From: Saprospiraceae bacterium | GTDB lineage: Bacteria > Bacteroidota > Bacteroidia > Chitinophagales > Saprospiraceae | Assembly (NCBI GenBank): GCA_022841745.1 | Contig: JALHQW010000004.1 | Span: forward strand, 62,001 to 126,000 | Direction of reading: 5' to 3' | Length of the DNA: 64,000 nucleotides | In this document: positions 1 through 9,379 of the stretch, in pieces | Layout of the letters: every line of letters starts with the position of its first letter | How positions within the stretch are numbered: position 1 is the first letter of the stretch | Made by a program: the position numbers and the translations under genes | Notes under the pieces: model-generated | Databases searched by the model: none | What the model was told of the DNA's origin: nothing | Seen by the model: the letters and a program-made list of their open reading frames with translations, nothing else

Positions 1-604
1 GAACAGCGGCGACGAAGCTCCTAACCTCCACGCAAATATCAAACTGGCTGAAAACCGCATCCTGGAACTGAACCATCGGCTGGACACCCGTTTGAAGGAA
101 CTTGCCAAAGAGCGGCAATGCACCATCGCCAATACCCAGCACCTCGGAGTCGCATGGGTGCTCCCGCACCCGGAGCGAGAGCGACCGGAATACAAGGGAA
201 TGCACCCCGACGAAGAAATCGAGCGGCTGGCAGTCGAAGTTGCCATCAAGTACGAACACGACAGGGGTTTTGTCGTAGAAAGTGTGGAAACGGAGAACAA
301 GGGCTTTGACCTGATTTCCCGACGAGCGCACCCGGAAGACCCGAAAACAGCCATCGAAGTCCGCTTCATCGAGGTGAAGGGCAGGGCTGCCGAAGGCGAA
401 GTCTGGTTGTCCAAAAATGAATATGAAACGGCGCTCCGTCTGCGGAAAGAGTATTTTCTCTACGTCGTGTACAATTGCGCTACACAACCCCGACTCCATA
501 TTATTCAAGACCCAGCGACCCATATTGCTTGGGAACCTGTCGTCAAAATCGAACATTACCGGACACGCTCCTCGGAAATATATCATCATGCACACAAACA
601 GTAG
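1..604 (+). CDS. Helicase C-terminal fragment with DUF3883 domain (5' partial)
   Basis: The reading frame is open from base 2, so the gene starts outside the window and only about 200 C-terminal residues are visible. The tail shows a restriction-endonuclease-like DUF3883 pattern: a helix (AVEVAIKYEHDRGF), then KGFDLIS and, after a short spacer, FIEVKG. The D and the E-x-K are placed as in PD-(D/E)xK folds. In known genes this domain sits at the end of large SNF2/DEAD-type helicases next to DUF1156 methyltransferases and DUF499 ATPases, which are the next two genes here. The next gene starts 6 bp after the stop, so they are probably co-transcribed. The helicase motor itself is inferred from family context and is not visible. 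A stand-alone DUF3883 protein is the alternative. Confidence 0.75.
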   Translation, partial: NSGDEAPNLHANIKLAENRILELNHRLDTRLKELAKERQCTIANTQHLGVAWVLPHPERERPEYKGMHPDEEIERLAVEVAIKYEHDRGFVVESVETENKGFDLISRRAHPEDPKTAIEVRFIEVKGRAAEGEVWLSKNEYETALRLRKEYFLYVVYNCATQPRLHIIQDPATHIAWEPVVKIEHYRTRSSEIYHHAHKQ

Positions 605-610
605 CACCCT

Positions 611-3604
611 ATGCCCTACCCCAAGCGCATTATAGAAGTGGATTTGCCCATTCGCCGGATTTCCACCCATGCCCGAAGGGAGAAGTCTATCCGGCACGGT
701 CATATTTCCACCTTGCACATCTGGTGGGCAAGGCGTCCGCTGGCTGCCTGTCGTGCGGTGTTGTGTGCTGCCTTGTACCCTGACCCAGCCGACCCGCTTT
801 GCCCTGCTGATTTCATCGAAACCGCCCAAAAGGAAATGCAAGCGTGGGCAAATGACAGGCTCAAAAAACTCTCGCTCGAAAGCCGCCAGCACTTCAACCG
901 CTATCGCAACGACCCATCCCTGCTTTCCAGTCTTGTCGAATTGCGCCATGCTCTGCTTGACTTCATTGCCGATTTTGCCAATTGGGACAACAGCACGGAT
1001 GAAGACTACCTGAACACTGCCCGCACACTTACCCAGGCAGCCCACGAAGCCCTCGGTGGAGAGGCTGGCAGCCGACCACTTGTGGTGGACCCGTTTGCGG
1101 GGGGAGGCTCGATACCATTGGAAGCGTTGAGGGTGGGCGCAGATGCTTTCGCCAGTGACCTGAACCCTATTCCTGTGCTTATCAATAAAGTGCAACTTGA
1201 ATACATACCCAGGTACGGAAAGAAACTCGCCGGAGAGGTGCGCAAATGGGGAAAGTGGATAAAAGGCAAGGCAGAAGATGAACTAATGGAATTTTATCCA
1301 GAAGACAAACATTCTGGACGACCGATAGCCTACTTGTGGGCAAGGACAGTGAGATGTGAAGGTCCAAATTGTGCTGCTGAAATTCCTTTGCTTCGCTCTT
1401 TAGTCTTGATAAAAAAAGGAGAAAAATCTGTAATACTTGACATTGTACCCAACTTAAATAACAAAGATATTGATTGGGAAATCCTTGAAAACATTGATTG
1501 GCAGAAAGCAAAGCAAGGAACTGTTAACGGTGGTGCTGCGTGTTGTCCTTTCTGTGAATTCGTAACCAACCCTAAAAGAGTAAAATCTCAATTACAGAAA
1601 CAAAGAGGTGGAGCCAACCATTCTAAACTAATCTGTATCTATGTCGAGAAAGAAAATGGAAGAAAATTTAGGTTGCCGAATGCAAAAGACTTTTCTGCGA
1701 TAGAATTGGCGTCCAAAAAATTCGAGAGCTTGTTAGCAAAAAACTCTGACTTAGTTCCAGATGAACTAATTAATCCAATTCGACCCTACAAAAATTCAAG
1801 AGGTATTAGTGCAGTCAGTCGAATAGGATGTGAAACCTTCGGTGACTTATTCAATACTCGCCAATTACTTTCTATTTCTACAATTTTTAACATCATTCAA
1901 AAACTTGAGAATGAACTAAAAGAACATGAACCCGGATTAGCCACCGCACTCAAAACAGTATTTGCTTTGATAGCGAATAGAGGTGTTTATCAAAATAATT
2001 CTTTGGCAAGATGGGAAGGTACAAGAGCAACAATTAAGGGTGCTTTTTCCAAACAGGCTTTGGCTATCGTTTGGGATTATGCAGAAGCAAATCCATTTTC
2101 TGGTGGTTCTGGAGATTGGGATAGTTCAGTAGAGTGGATATTGAAATATATAGACGGGAATTGCATAGCATCTGCTGAAGGTGTAGCAATCAAATCCTCT
2201 GCTACTGATAAATTTCTACCACCTGAAACAGCAGACATACTATTTACTGACCCCCCATATTTTGCAGCTATACCTTATGGAGACCTCTCTGACTTTTTTT
2301 ATGTTTGGCTTCGTCGCTATCTCTCAGCTACCTTCCCATCATATTTCACTTCAAACTTAGTTGATAAGGATAAGGAGCTAATTGTTACCAATGCTCAACT
2401 TAGTTCGGAAGGAAATCCTAAAGATGAAGAGTATTTTCGACAGGGCATGAAGACTTCATTGATAAATGCAAGAGAAACAATAAAAGCAACTGGAATTGGA
2501 GTAATCGTGTATGCTGAGGCATCGTCTTCGGGTTGGGAAGCTATGTTAGGGGCAATAATTGATGCAGGTTGGATGATAACATCATCCTGGGCGATTGATA
2601 CTGAGATGGAAAATAGGACACAGGCGCATCAATCAGCATCACTTCAATCATCAATACATATTGTCTGCCGTCCCCGTGAGAAAGAAGACGGCACACTCAT
2701 CACAGACTCCGTGGGCGATTGGCGGGAAGTGTTAAGAGAGCTTCCAAAGCGCATCCACGAATGGATGCCCCGATTGGCAGCGGATGGCGTCGTGGGGGCG
2801 GATGCCATTTTTGCCTGCCTCGGTCCAGCACTGGAAATTTTCAGCCGCTATTCTTCCGTAGAAAAACCCAACGGTGAGCAGGTCACTTTGCGGGAATACC
2901 TCGAACAAGTATGGGCAGCGGTGTCGCAAGAGGCATTGGGCATGGTGTTCCAGGATGCCGACGTGAGGGGCTTCGAGGAAGACGCCCGCCTGACCGCTAT
3001 GTGGCTTTGGACATTGAACCAGGGCGATGGCAGCCAGGACAATATCGTGCTTGAAGAAGAGGATGACGAAGACGAGGAAAGAAATGGGACGAGCAAGGCT
3101 CCCAAGTTGAAGGGTTTTGCATTGGAATACGACACCGCCCGCAAGATTTCGCAAGGGTTGGGTGTCCGCCTTGAGTCGCTTGGCACCTTGGTTCATTACA
3201 AAGGCGACAAAGCCCGATTGCTGCCAGTGGAGGAGCGAATGAGCGACCTGTTTGGAATTGAAAAAGCCAAACAACCCGTGGTGAAAAAGCGGCAATCCAA
3301 AGAGCCTACGCCTACGCTGTTCGATACGCTTCCTGAATGGCAAGAACCAAAGGCAGTCGAATTCCCAGAACCAAAACTAAATGGTGCTGTCAAAACCACC
3401 CTCGACAGGCTTCACACCGCCATGCTACTTTTCGGTACGGGCAGAACAGATGCGTTGAAACGGTTTTTGGTGGAAAGTGGCGCCGGGTCTGATGAGCGGT
3501 TTTGGAAACTGGCACAAGCGCTCAACGCCCTTTATCCCAAAAACACAGACGAGCGCCGCTGGGTAGAAGCGGTGCAGACGTATAAAAAGAGTCTTGGATT
3601 TTAA
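611..3604 (+). CDS. DUF1156-domain DNA methyltransferase (anti-phage type)
   Basis: A 997-residue protein. The N-terminus is a typical DUF1156 domain (RIIEVDLPI near residue 7, then LHIWWARRPLAACR near 35). The SAM-binding motif I is DPFAGGG at 160-166 and the catalytic motif IV is DPPY at 547-550, so the enzyme should methylate an exocyclic amino group of adenine or cytosine. The roughly 380-residue insert between the two motifs carries paired cysteines (near 249/254 and CPFC near 311-314) that suggest a zinc ribbon, and probably holds target recognition. A very acidic stretch lies near residue 820. In the family it marks self DNA in DISARM-like defence together with the helicase and DUF499 ATPase. 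Base composition is uneven: about 1270-2670 is AT-rich between GC-rich ends, which suggests domain replacement. Confidence 0.92.
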   Translation: MPYPKRIIEVDLPIRRISTHARREKSIRHGHISTLHIWWARRPLAACRAVLCAALYPDPADPLCPADFIETAQKEMQAWANDRLKKLSLESRQHFNRYRNDPSLLSSLVELRHALLDFIADFANWDNSTDEDYLNTARTLTQAAHEALGGEAGSRPLVVDPFAGGGSIPLEALRVGADAFASDLNPIPVLINKVQLEYIPRYGKKLAGEVRKWGKWIKGKAEDELMEFYPEDKHSGRPIAYLWARTVRCEGPNCAAEIPLLRSLVLIKKGEKSVILDIVPNLNNKDIDWEILENIDWQKAKQGTVNGGAACCPFCEFVTNPKRVKSQLQKQRGGANHSKLICIYVEKENGRKFRLPNAKDFSAIELASKKFESLLAKNSDLVPDELINPIRPYKNSRGISAVSRIGCETFGDLFNTRQLLSISTIFNIIQKLENELKEHEPGLATALKTVFALIANRGVYQNNSLARWEGTRATIKGAFSKQALAIVWDYAEANPFSGGSGDWDSSVEWILKYIDGNCIASAEGVAIKSSATDKFLPPETADILFTDPPYFAAIPYGDLSDFFYVWLRRYLSATFPSYFTSNLVDKDKELIVTNAQLSSEGNPKDEEYFRQGMKTSLINARETIKATGIGVIVYAEASSSGWEAMLGAIIDAGWMITSSWAIDTEMENRTQAHQSASLQSSIHIVCRPREKEDGTLITDSVGDWREVLRELPKRIHEWMPRLAADGVVGADAIFACLGPALEIFSRYSSVEKPNGEQVTLREYLEQVWAAVSQEALGMVFQDADVRGFEEDARLTAMWLWTLNQGDGSQDNIVLEEEDDEDEERNGTSKAPKLKGFALEYDTARKISQGLGVRLESLGTLVHYKGDKARLLPVEERMSDLFGIEKAKQPVVKKRQSKEPTPTLFDTLPEWQEPKAVEFPEPKLNGAVKTTLDRLHTAMLLFGTGRTDALKRFLVESGAGSDERFWKLAQALNALYPKNTDERRWVEAVQTYKKSLGF

Positions 3605-3624
3605 CGAACGAAATACCCAGCTAC

Positions 3625-6405
3625 ATGACATTGAGACCTTGGCACAAATTGGTTACTCCCCAAGAGGATTTGCGGGAAGGCAAGCCCTTCGATGCATCTG
3701 TTTTTGCCGTTCACTTGGAGCATGTGCGCAGGAAAGAAGCCCCGGAAGATTATATCAACCCTGAAAGGTTCTTTCAACGCACTTACCTGACGCAAAACTT
3801 ATTGGATTTGTCATCCCAAGCGGTTCGCCGTTTGAATGGCATCATTACGGAAACTTCCCCAATTTTCAATCTTGCCACCCAGTTTGGCGGTGGTAAGACG
3901 CACGCTCTTACCTTGCTGTATCATCTCGCCCAATCCGGCAACAAAGCCAGGGCTTTCACTGGCACATCAACTATCCTTTCAAAAGCGCAAGTGCATGAAG
4001 TGCCGGAGGCAAAAACAGCTATTTTCGTCGGCACAGAGTTCGATTGCTTTCCCGGTCGTGGCGGAAACGGTGAACCATTGCGCCGGACTCCTTGGGGGGA
4101 GATTGCCTGGCAAGTCGGTGGATTTCAGGGGTACGAAGTCATGCGGAGCTACGACGAACAGTTTATCGCTCCGGCAGGCGATACCTTATCAAAGTTGTTT
4201 CACCCAGACCAACCCTATCTCTTGCTCTTCGACGAATTATTGAACTTCGTCAGTCGTTATCGCAACCAGCACAACCTCGACAGCCAGTTTTACAGTTTCA
4301 TGCATGTGTTGAGCGAGTTTGTGAGAAGCCGAAGAAATATCGTGTTGGCTGTTTCCCTGCCAAAATCGGAATTGGAAACCTCCCCGGAAGACATCGAAGA
4401 CCGCCAGCGTTTTGAAAAAATGCTCGACCGGCTTGGCAAAACCATGTTGCTTTCAGAAGGAACGGAAACCAACGAGATTATCCGTCGGCGCTTGTTTGAG
4501 CCTGTCAATTTGGAGGAAAAGGAAATTTTGAAAACCATCAATTCCCATCTCGGCTGGTACCAAGACCATAAATCACAGTTAGCGCCCTGGTTTTCTTTGG
4601 ACACGGCAAAGGAGACCATGTTGGCAGCATATCCCTTCCATCCGGCAGTGTTGTCGGTCTTCGAACGAAAATGGCAAACCCTGCCGCAGTTCCAACAAAC
4701 CCGTGGGGTATTGCGCCTCTTGGCATTATGGGTGTCCAAAGCCTACCACGGAGGGTATCTGGGCAATGTTGACCCTTTGATTACTTTGGGGTCTGCACCT
4801 TTGGAAGACTCCATCTTCCGGGAAGCCGTTTTCGACCAATTGGGAGAAAGAAGGTTGGAAGCAGCCGTTACGACCGACATTGCAGGAAAGCAGGACTCTC
4901 ATGCCGTGCGCATGGATTTTGAAGCCATCGAAGAGGTGAAAAAGACAGGGTTGCATAAAAAAGTATCAACCATCATCCTTTTCGAGTCAAATGGTGGTCA
5001 AAGCAAAGAGGGGTTAGCCTCGCTGCCCGAAATCAAACTCTCAGTTGGAGAACCGGGATTGGACATTGGCTTGGTGGATGGCGTTTTGCAACGGCTTTTG
5101 GATGAAGGATACTACCTGACACCTGTGGGTTCGAAGTATAAACTCTCCCACAAAGAGACGATGAACAAGCGCTTTGCCGACCGTAAAGCGACTATTGACA
5201 TCAAAGACATTCAGGAATTGGTTGAAGAGGAGGTGCGGAAAGTCTTTGATAAAAAGAACGGCATCGAGAAGATTATTTTCCCTGAGAAGACCAACCAGGT
5301 GACTGACCGTCCGGCGCTTCAATTGGTGGTTTTGAACCCAGCCAGAAAACTGAAATTCCCAGAAACCCATTCCTTCGTCAGTGATTTCATGTTCAACTAT
5401 GGACAACAATCAAGGGTGTTCAAAAGCGGGTTGATTTTCGCCGTTGCCGAAGATGACCAGGCGCTCAAAGAAGAAGCCCGTAAGCACCTTGCCTGGAAAT
5501 CCATTGCAGATGAAGCATTCGACCTCAACTTCGACCAGGAACAGAAGGGGCGAATTGCTTTCGAGTTGGACCGGGCAAAAAAGAATTTGGCTGAAAACGT
5601 TTGGAAGGCTTACAACACCTTGATGTACTTAGACAAGGACAATAAGATTTATGTGAAAGACTTGGGCTTGCTCAACAGCAGTCAATCTAAGTCTATTTCA
5701 GAACTCTACCTCAACCGATTACTAGCAGATGGAGAATTGACCCAAAGTGTCGGGGCTGGGTTCCTTGTCCGGCATTGGGCGCCTGCTCACAAAGAATGGA
5801 GTACCCAACAGGTAAGAGATGCTTTTTATCAGTCCCCCCGATTGCCGAGATTGTTGAAGCAGGAAGCCATTAAAGAATGTATCGCCAATGGGGTTTCCAG
5901 TGGTACGCTCGCTTATGTCGGGAAACGGGGCGAACGCTACGAACCTTTCAAATTCAGTTGCCCGTTTTCAGCCTACGACGTTGAAATCTCGGAAGACGTG
6001 TTTGTCATCAAAGCGGAAGAAGCACAAGCCTATCTTTCCGCTCAAAGCCAACCCAAGCAGGTCGTCCCTGAACAGCCAAATGCTCCTAACACAGGTGGGA
6101 AGCCATTGACAGTGCCTCAACCACAAACACCGAGCGTATTGAACGAACCTGAGCAAACGCCAACAAAACCTTCTGGAGTAAAACAATTGTCCTGGTCAGG
6201 GTTAATTTCTTTCAGGTTGTGGACTGCCTTCTACAGCAAAGTGTTGCTGAGGTTGACGCACTTACCCAATTTGAAGATTTCTATCCAATTTGAGGTAGGG
6301 GATGATGACGGGATTCCCTCCTCAACAGTGGAAGAAGTGCAGATGGGGCTGCGGGAGATGGGGCTGGGAGGCACTGTTGAATTTATAGAATCTGAAAAAA
6401 TGTAA
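3625..6405 (+). CDS. DUF499-domain AAA+-like ATPase
   Basis: A 926-residue protein starting at ATG 3625, 20 bp after the methyltransferase stop. The Walker A motif GGGKTH is at residues 88-93 (preceded by NLATQF), and a Walker B LLLFDE ends with D203/E204. The N-terminal signature (RPWHKLVTP, then a YINPERFFQRTYLT stretch) matches DUF499 proteins, large P-loop ATPases related to the PglY/BrxC group of BREX. A proline/glutamine-rich linker near residues 808-850 separates the body from a C-terminal domain of about 75 residues. No membrane segments are seen. Together with the DUF1156 enzyme and the DUF3883 helicase it forms a predicted phage-defence module. Its own biochemical role is not established; ATP-driven control of the methyltransferase or nuclease step is inferred. 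Confidence 0.9.
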   Translation: MTLRPWHKLVTPQEDLREGKPFDASVFAVHLEHVRRKEAPEDYINPERFFQRTYLTQNLLDLSSQAVRRLNGIITETSPIFNLATQFGGGKTHALTLLYHLAQSGNKARAFTGTSTILSKAQVHEVPEAKTAIFVGTEFDCFPGRGGNGEPLRRTPWGEIAWQVGGFQGYEVMRSYDEQFIAPAGDTLSKLFHPDQPYLLLFDELLNFVSRYRNQHNLDSQFYSFMHVLSEFVRSRRNIVLAVSLPKSELETSPEDIEDRQRFEKMLDRLGKTMLLSEGTETNEIIRRRLFEPVNLEEKEILKTINSHLGWYQDHKSQLAPWFSLDTAKETMLAAYPFHPAVLSVFERKWQTLPQFQQTRGVLRLLALWVSKAYHGGYLGNVDPLITLGSAPLEDSIFREAVFDQLGERRLEAAVTTDIAGKQDSHAVRMDFEAIEEVKKTGLHKKVSTIILFESNGGQSKEGLASLPEIKLSVGEPGLDIGLVDGVLQRLLDEGYYLTPVGSKYKLSHKETMNKRFADRKATIDIKDIQELVEEEVRKVFDKKNGIEKIIFPEKTNQVTDRPALQLVVLNPARKLKFPETHSFVSDFMFNYGQQSRVFKSGLIFAVAEDDQALKEEARKHLAWKSIADEAFDLNFDQEQKGRIAFELDRAKKNLAENVWKAYNTLMYLDKDNKIYVKDLGLLNSSQSKSISELYLNRLLADGELTQSVGAGFLVRHWAPAHKEWSTQQVRDAFYQSPRLPRLLKQEAIKECIANGVSSGTLAYVGKRGERYEPFKFSCPFSAYDVEISEDVFVIKAEEAQAYLSAQSQPKQVVPEQPNAPNTGGKPLTVPQPQTPSVLNEPEQTPTKPSGVKQLSWSGLISFRLWTAFYSKVLLRLTHLPNLKISIQFEVGDDDGIPSSTVEEVQMGLREMGLGGTVEFIESEKM

Positions 6406-6418
6406 TATATTCAGAATG

Positions 6419-6440
6419 AGAGATAATTTGAGATAATTTG
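6419..6440 (+). repeat. Tandem 10-bp repeat upstream of the seven-gene operon
   Basis: AGATAATTTG occurs twice in direct tandem, preceded by AG, 37 bp before the chosen start of the transporter gene. A near copy (two differences over 20 bp) stands at 16703, just after the last gene of the operon. Each unit ends TAATTTG, one base short of the Bacteroidota -7 element TAnnTTTG, so it could be part of the operon promoter. As a pair with the downstream copy it could be a boundary or insertion repeat. Confidence 0.55.
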
Positions 6441-6477
6441 CCAACCCCCAAATTTGCAGTCAGTACTAACAATCAAA

Positions 6478-7749
6478 ATGAAAGAAATGAAAAATAAAGA
6501 AAACATCATTGAAAAAAGCGCTGTTTTACTGATTATTGTAGCAGCTCTTGGCTATTTTGTTGATGCTTATGACCTTATTGTGGCTAGTGTTGTGCGCAGC
6601 AGCGCAATCGTAGACTTAGGATTAGCAGAATTAGGAACACCTGAACACAAAAGTTATGCTCAGCTATTTGAATACGTTCAGAGCTTTGGCATCTTACTGG
6701 GTGGAGTTTTGTTTGGAATTTTAGGCGACAAAATCGGTAGAAAAAAAGTGCTATATGCTTCTATACTTATCTATTCAGTTGCTAACATTTTAAATGGACT
6801 CCTTACGGCTTCAGTTCCCTATGTTTCAACTGTTTACTGTATCTTAAGGTTTGTGTGCGGTTTTGCTTTGGCAGCTGAGTTAAGCGTAGGAATTGTAATG
6901 ATTTCTGAGACCATGAAAGCCAAATATCGAGGATACGGTTCTATGATTGTAGTTTCTTTTGGTGTACTTGGGTGTGTGCTTGCAGCCTTCTTATTTGAGT
7001 TTATAAAAGTTTCATGGCAATCATTATTTCTAATTGGTGGTGTAGCAGGGTTGCTTCTATTAATTTTTAGATACAGCATTAACGAAACATCTCACTTTTT
7101 AGACAAAGAAAACCAACGCAGCGAAAAAGGTAGTTTAGGACTAGTGTTCACAAACAAGAGATTAGTTAAGATTTTTTTTAGTGCAATTCTGTTAGGATTT
7201 CCAATCTATTTTTTTGTAAGCATCCCAATCAAGTTTGCTGCTGACTACGGAAAAGAAATCGGACTAACCATCAAAGGCACTATTCCAATTATCATTTTCT
7301 ATATTGCTTTATCATTAAGCGACATTTTAGCGAACTATTTGAGTCAGGTATTCAAAAGTCGTAAAAAAGTAATCTACTTCTACCTTGCACTTTGCATTGT
7401 TCCAGTATTACTTTTACATTTTATTCCGCCAACAACCCCCGAACAATACTTCTATTTATTTGCACCACTCATGGGTATTGCATCAGGTTACTGGGCTTTA
7501 TTAATAACCTATACTGCAGAGCAGGTCGGAACAAATATACGTTCCACTTTTGCGACATCTGTTCCGAATGTTATTAGGTCCTTGTTTATCCCAATACAAC
7601 TTTTATTGACGGCTATACAGCCATCTTTCGGAACATCAACATCAGTATTTTATATTGGTGTGGTAGCAATAGCATTAGCTTTTCTTGGAAACTATTCATT
7701 AAACGAAACATGGGGAAGAGATTTGCACTTCATAGACAAAAAAGATTGA
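6478..7749 (+). CDS. Major facilitator superfamily transporter
   Basis: About 423 residues with roughly twelve hydrophobic segments. The first segment carries DAYDL, and the loop after the second carries GDKIGRKK, the classic MFS loop 2-3 motif; a second loop reads FKSRKK. I chose ATG 6478 over an upstream TTG at 6454; an in-frame ATG at 6487 is also possible. It is the first gene of an AT-rich operon and the next gene begins one base after its stop. The substrate cannot be read from sequence. Because the following genes are a hydrolase and a FabH-like synthase, export (or uptake) of the compound they make is the natural guess. Composition (about one third G+C) differs sharply from the DUF499 gene before it. 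Confidence 0.9.
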   Translation: MKEMKNKENIIEKSAVLLIIVAALGYFVDAYDLIVASVVRSSAIVDLGLAELGTPEHKSYAQLFEYVQSFGILLGGVLFGILGDKIGRKKVLYASILIYSVANILNGLLTASVPYVSTVYCILRFVCGFALAAELSVGIVMISETMKAKYRGYGSMIVVSFGVLGCVLAAFLFEFIKVSWQSLFLIGGVAGLLLLIFRYSINETSHFLDKENQRSEKGSLGLVFTNKRLVKIFFSAILLGFPIYFFVSIPIKFAADYGKEIGLTIKGTIPIIIFYIALSLSDILANYLSQVFKSRKKVIYFYLALCIVPVLLLHFIPPTTPEQYFYLFAPLMGIASGYWALLITYTAEQVGTNIRSTFATSVPNVIRSLFIPIQLLLTAIQPSFGTSTSVFYIGVVAIALAFLGNYSLNETWGRDLHFIDKKD

Positions 7750-7750
7750 C

Positions 7751-8404
7751 ATGAAATTATTTATCGTTCCTGGAGGAGGTGACCCAGAGAGTGACCTCTA
7801 CAAACAAGGCTTCGAATTAATCAAACATGAAGCAGCAAAGCGAGGATTTGAAAATGTGCATGTTTTCAAGTTCCCAGGGCATTTCAGTTTAACAGGAGAC
7901 AAAGAGTATTTGAACCAGCAGGTTGCAAAAGACATTGTATTGAAAGAAGTGCTAAAAGCTGAAAGTGAGAGAATTCCTTACAACTTGTTTGGCAGGAGTT
8001 ATGGCTGTGGAATAATAATGGAATTGCTACTTAATAACAAATTCACCTATTTAAATAGAGTTGTACTCTGGGGGCCATCACCTATAGTGAATATCTATCG
8101 GGTTACAGTTTTTGAAAAGGCTGCAATTGAAATAGCAAAAAAAGAGAAAGGATGTTTTGTGAATGAAGAGAGCTATACAAGTTGCAACCCTTTTGAGATT
8201 CAATTATTAAAATATGAAGGGCCTCAAAAAATAATAATTGGAACTGGCAAATTGGATAAACATTCAAAGCCAGTTTTTATTGATTTTTTAAAAGCTTATG
8301 TCGGAGAAAAAGAAAGTGTTTTTTTTGAAAAGCCTATCGATGATGTTGGCCATGAAATAACATCATACAACGAACAATACATAAATTTAATTTTTGGAAA
8401 ATAA
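7751..8404 (+). CDS. Alpha/beta-fold hydrolase
   Basis: A 217-residue protein with a short alpha/beta hydrolase pattern: an N-terminal strand with an oxyanion-type loop (FIVPGGGDPES), a nucleophile elbow GRSYG with Ser83, a candidate acid in GTGKLDKH and a candidate base in DVGHEIT near the C-terminus. The full Ser-Asp-His triad therefore seems present. No signal peptide is seen, so it acts in the cytoplasm. It begins one base after the transporter stop and ends four bases before the ketosynthase start. Such small hydrolases release or trim acyl groups, and a thioesterase-like role beside the FabH-like enzyme is likely but inferred. Confidence 0.8.
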   Translation: MKLFIVPGGGDPESDLYKQGFELIKHEAAKRGFENVHVFKFPGHFSLTGDKEYLNQQVAKDIVLKEVLKAESERIPYNLFGRSYGCGIIMELLLNNKFTYLNRVVLWGPSPIVNIYRVTVFEKAAIEIAKKEKGCFVNEESYTSCNPFEIQLLKYEGPQKIIIGTGKLDKHSKPVFIDFLKAYVGEKESVFFEKPIDDVGHEITSYNEQYINLIFGK

Positions 8405-8408
8405 AACC

Positions 8409-9374
8409 ATGAGAGCAAAAATAACTGGAGTAGGGCACTACCTTCCAAATAAAATTGTTGACAATGATTCATTGTCAACAATTTATCCAATTTCACCTTC
8501 TGAAATTTTACTAAAAACAGGAATTGAAGAAAGGAGGTATGTTGGAGATGATTTCACTACAACCGAGATAGTTTGTTTAGCTGTGCAGGATTTGCTAAAG
8601 AATACGCTAAAAGTAATTGAAGATATTGATTGTATAATTGTCGGTACATTAACACCTGATTTCTTTTTTCCCTCAACTGCTGTTAGTGCCATTAATAAAC
8701 TTAATGCTAAAAACGCTTGGGGCTTTGATTTGTCAGCAGCATGTTCAGGTTTTTGCTATGGGCTATCGGTAGCAACAGCTATGATACAACAAGGCACTGT
8801 TCGAAATGCTATAGTTTGTGGAGCAGACCGAATGAGTAGAACGATAAACAACTTCGATTATAAAACGGGAGTATTGTTTGGAGATGGTGCGGGGGCCGTT
8901 TTATTAGAAGAAACACACGACCCAAAACAGATAATCCAAGGCAATTTATGTAAGGTAAAAGCAGACAACTTAGAAGATGTTTATTTCAATACTCCGTTCA
9001 ATACAAAGGATTGGAGCCACGAAAAATTTGAATTGGAGGGTGGGAAAGTTTACAGAAGTGGGGTAACGCTAATGGTTGAAACAATTAAAGAATATCTGAA
9101 TGAAGCAAAACTTTCGTTGAGTGATTTTGACCACATCATTCCTCATCAGTCCAACTTAAATATGCTGAAAGATACAGCTAGGGAATTGCAAACCGATTTG
9201 AGTAAGTTCAAAATCAATATACAGAAGGTAGGTAATACAGGAGGAGCGTCAATTCCAATTTGTCTTTCCGAGTTTGTAAAAAAGGGGGAGATAAAAAAGG
9301 GGGAAAGATTATTGCTTGTGAGTTTTGGAGCAGGTTACACCATTTCAATCATTGATTTAATCTGGGCTTATTAA
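8409..9374 (+). CDS. FabH-like beta-ketoacyl synthase III
   Basis: A 321-residue thiolase-fold enzyme, the usual length for FabH. The start is ATG 8409 (MRAKITGVGHYLPN is typical), not the TTG 15 bp upstream. The complete catalytic triad is visible: Cys112 in SAACSGF, His246 in IPHQSN and Asn276 in GNTGGAS, almost the same numbering as E. coli FabH. FGDGAGAV is the conserved glycine-rich loop. The family condenses an acyl-CoA or other starter with malonyl-type extenders. Members outside fatty acid synthesis (PqsD, DarB, CerJ-like) make signals and secondary metabolites. No fab genes are nearby; the neighbours are a transporter, a hydrolase and signalling proteins, so small-molecule synthesis is more likely than housekeeping lipid synthesis. 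Confidence 0.9.
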   Translation: MRAKITGVGHYLPNKIVDNDSLSTIYPISPSEILLKTGIEERRYVGDDFTTTEIVCLAVQDLLKNTLKVIEDIDCIIVGTLTPDFFFPSTAVSAINKLNAKNAWGFDLSAACSGFCYGLSVATAMIQQGTVRNAIVCGADRMSRTINNFDYKTGVLFGDGAGAVLLEETHDPKQIIQGNLCKVKADNLEDVYFNTPFNTKDWSHEKFELEGGKVYRSGVTLMVETIKEYLNEAKLSLSDFDHIIPHQSNLNMLKDTARELQTDLSKFKINIQKVGNTGGASIPICLSEFVKKGEIKKGERLLLVSFGAGYTISIIDLIWAY

Positions 9375-9379
9375 AAAAA

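Noticed and set aside
8409-9374. Ketosynthase as housekeeping fabH of fatty acid synthesis
   Set aside because: No plsX, rpmF, fabD or acpP nearby, foreign composition, and location inside a signalling operon argue against it, although sequence alone cannot exclude it.
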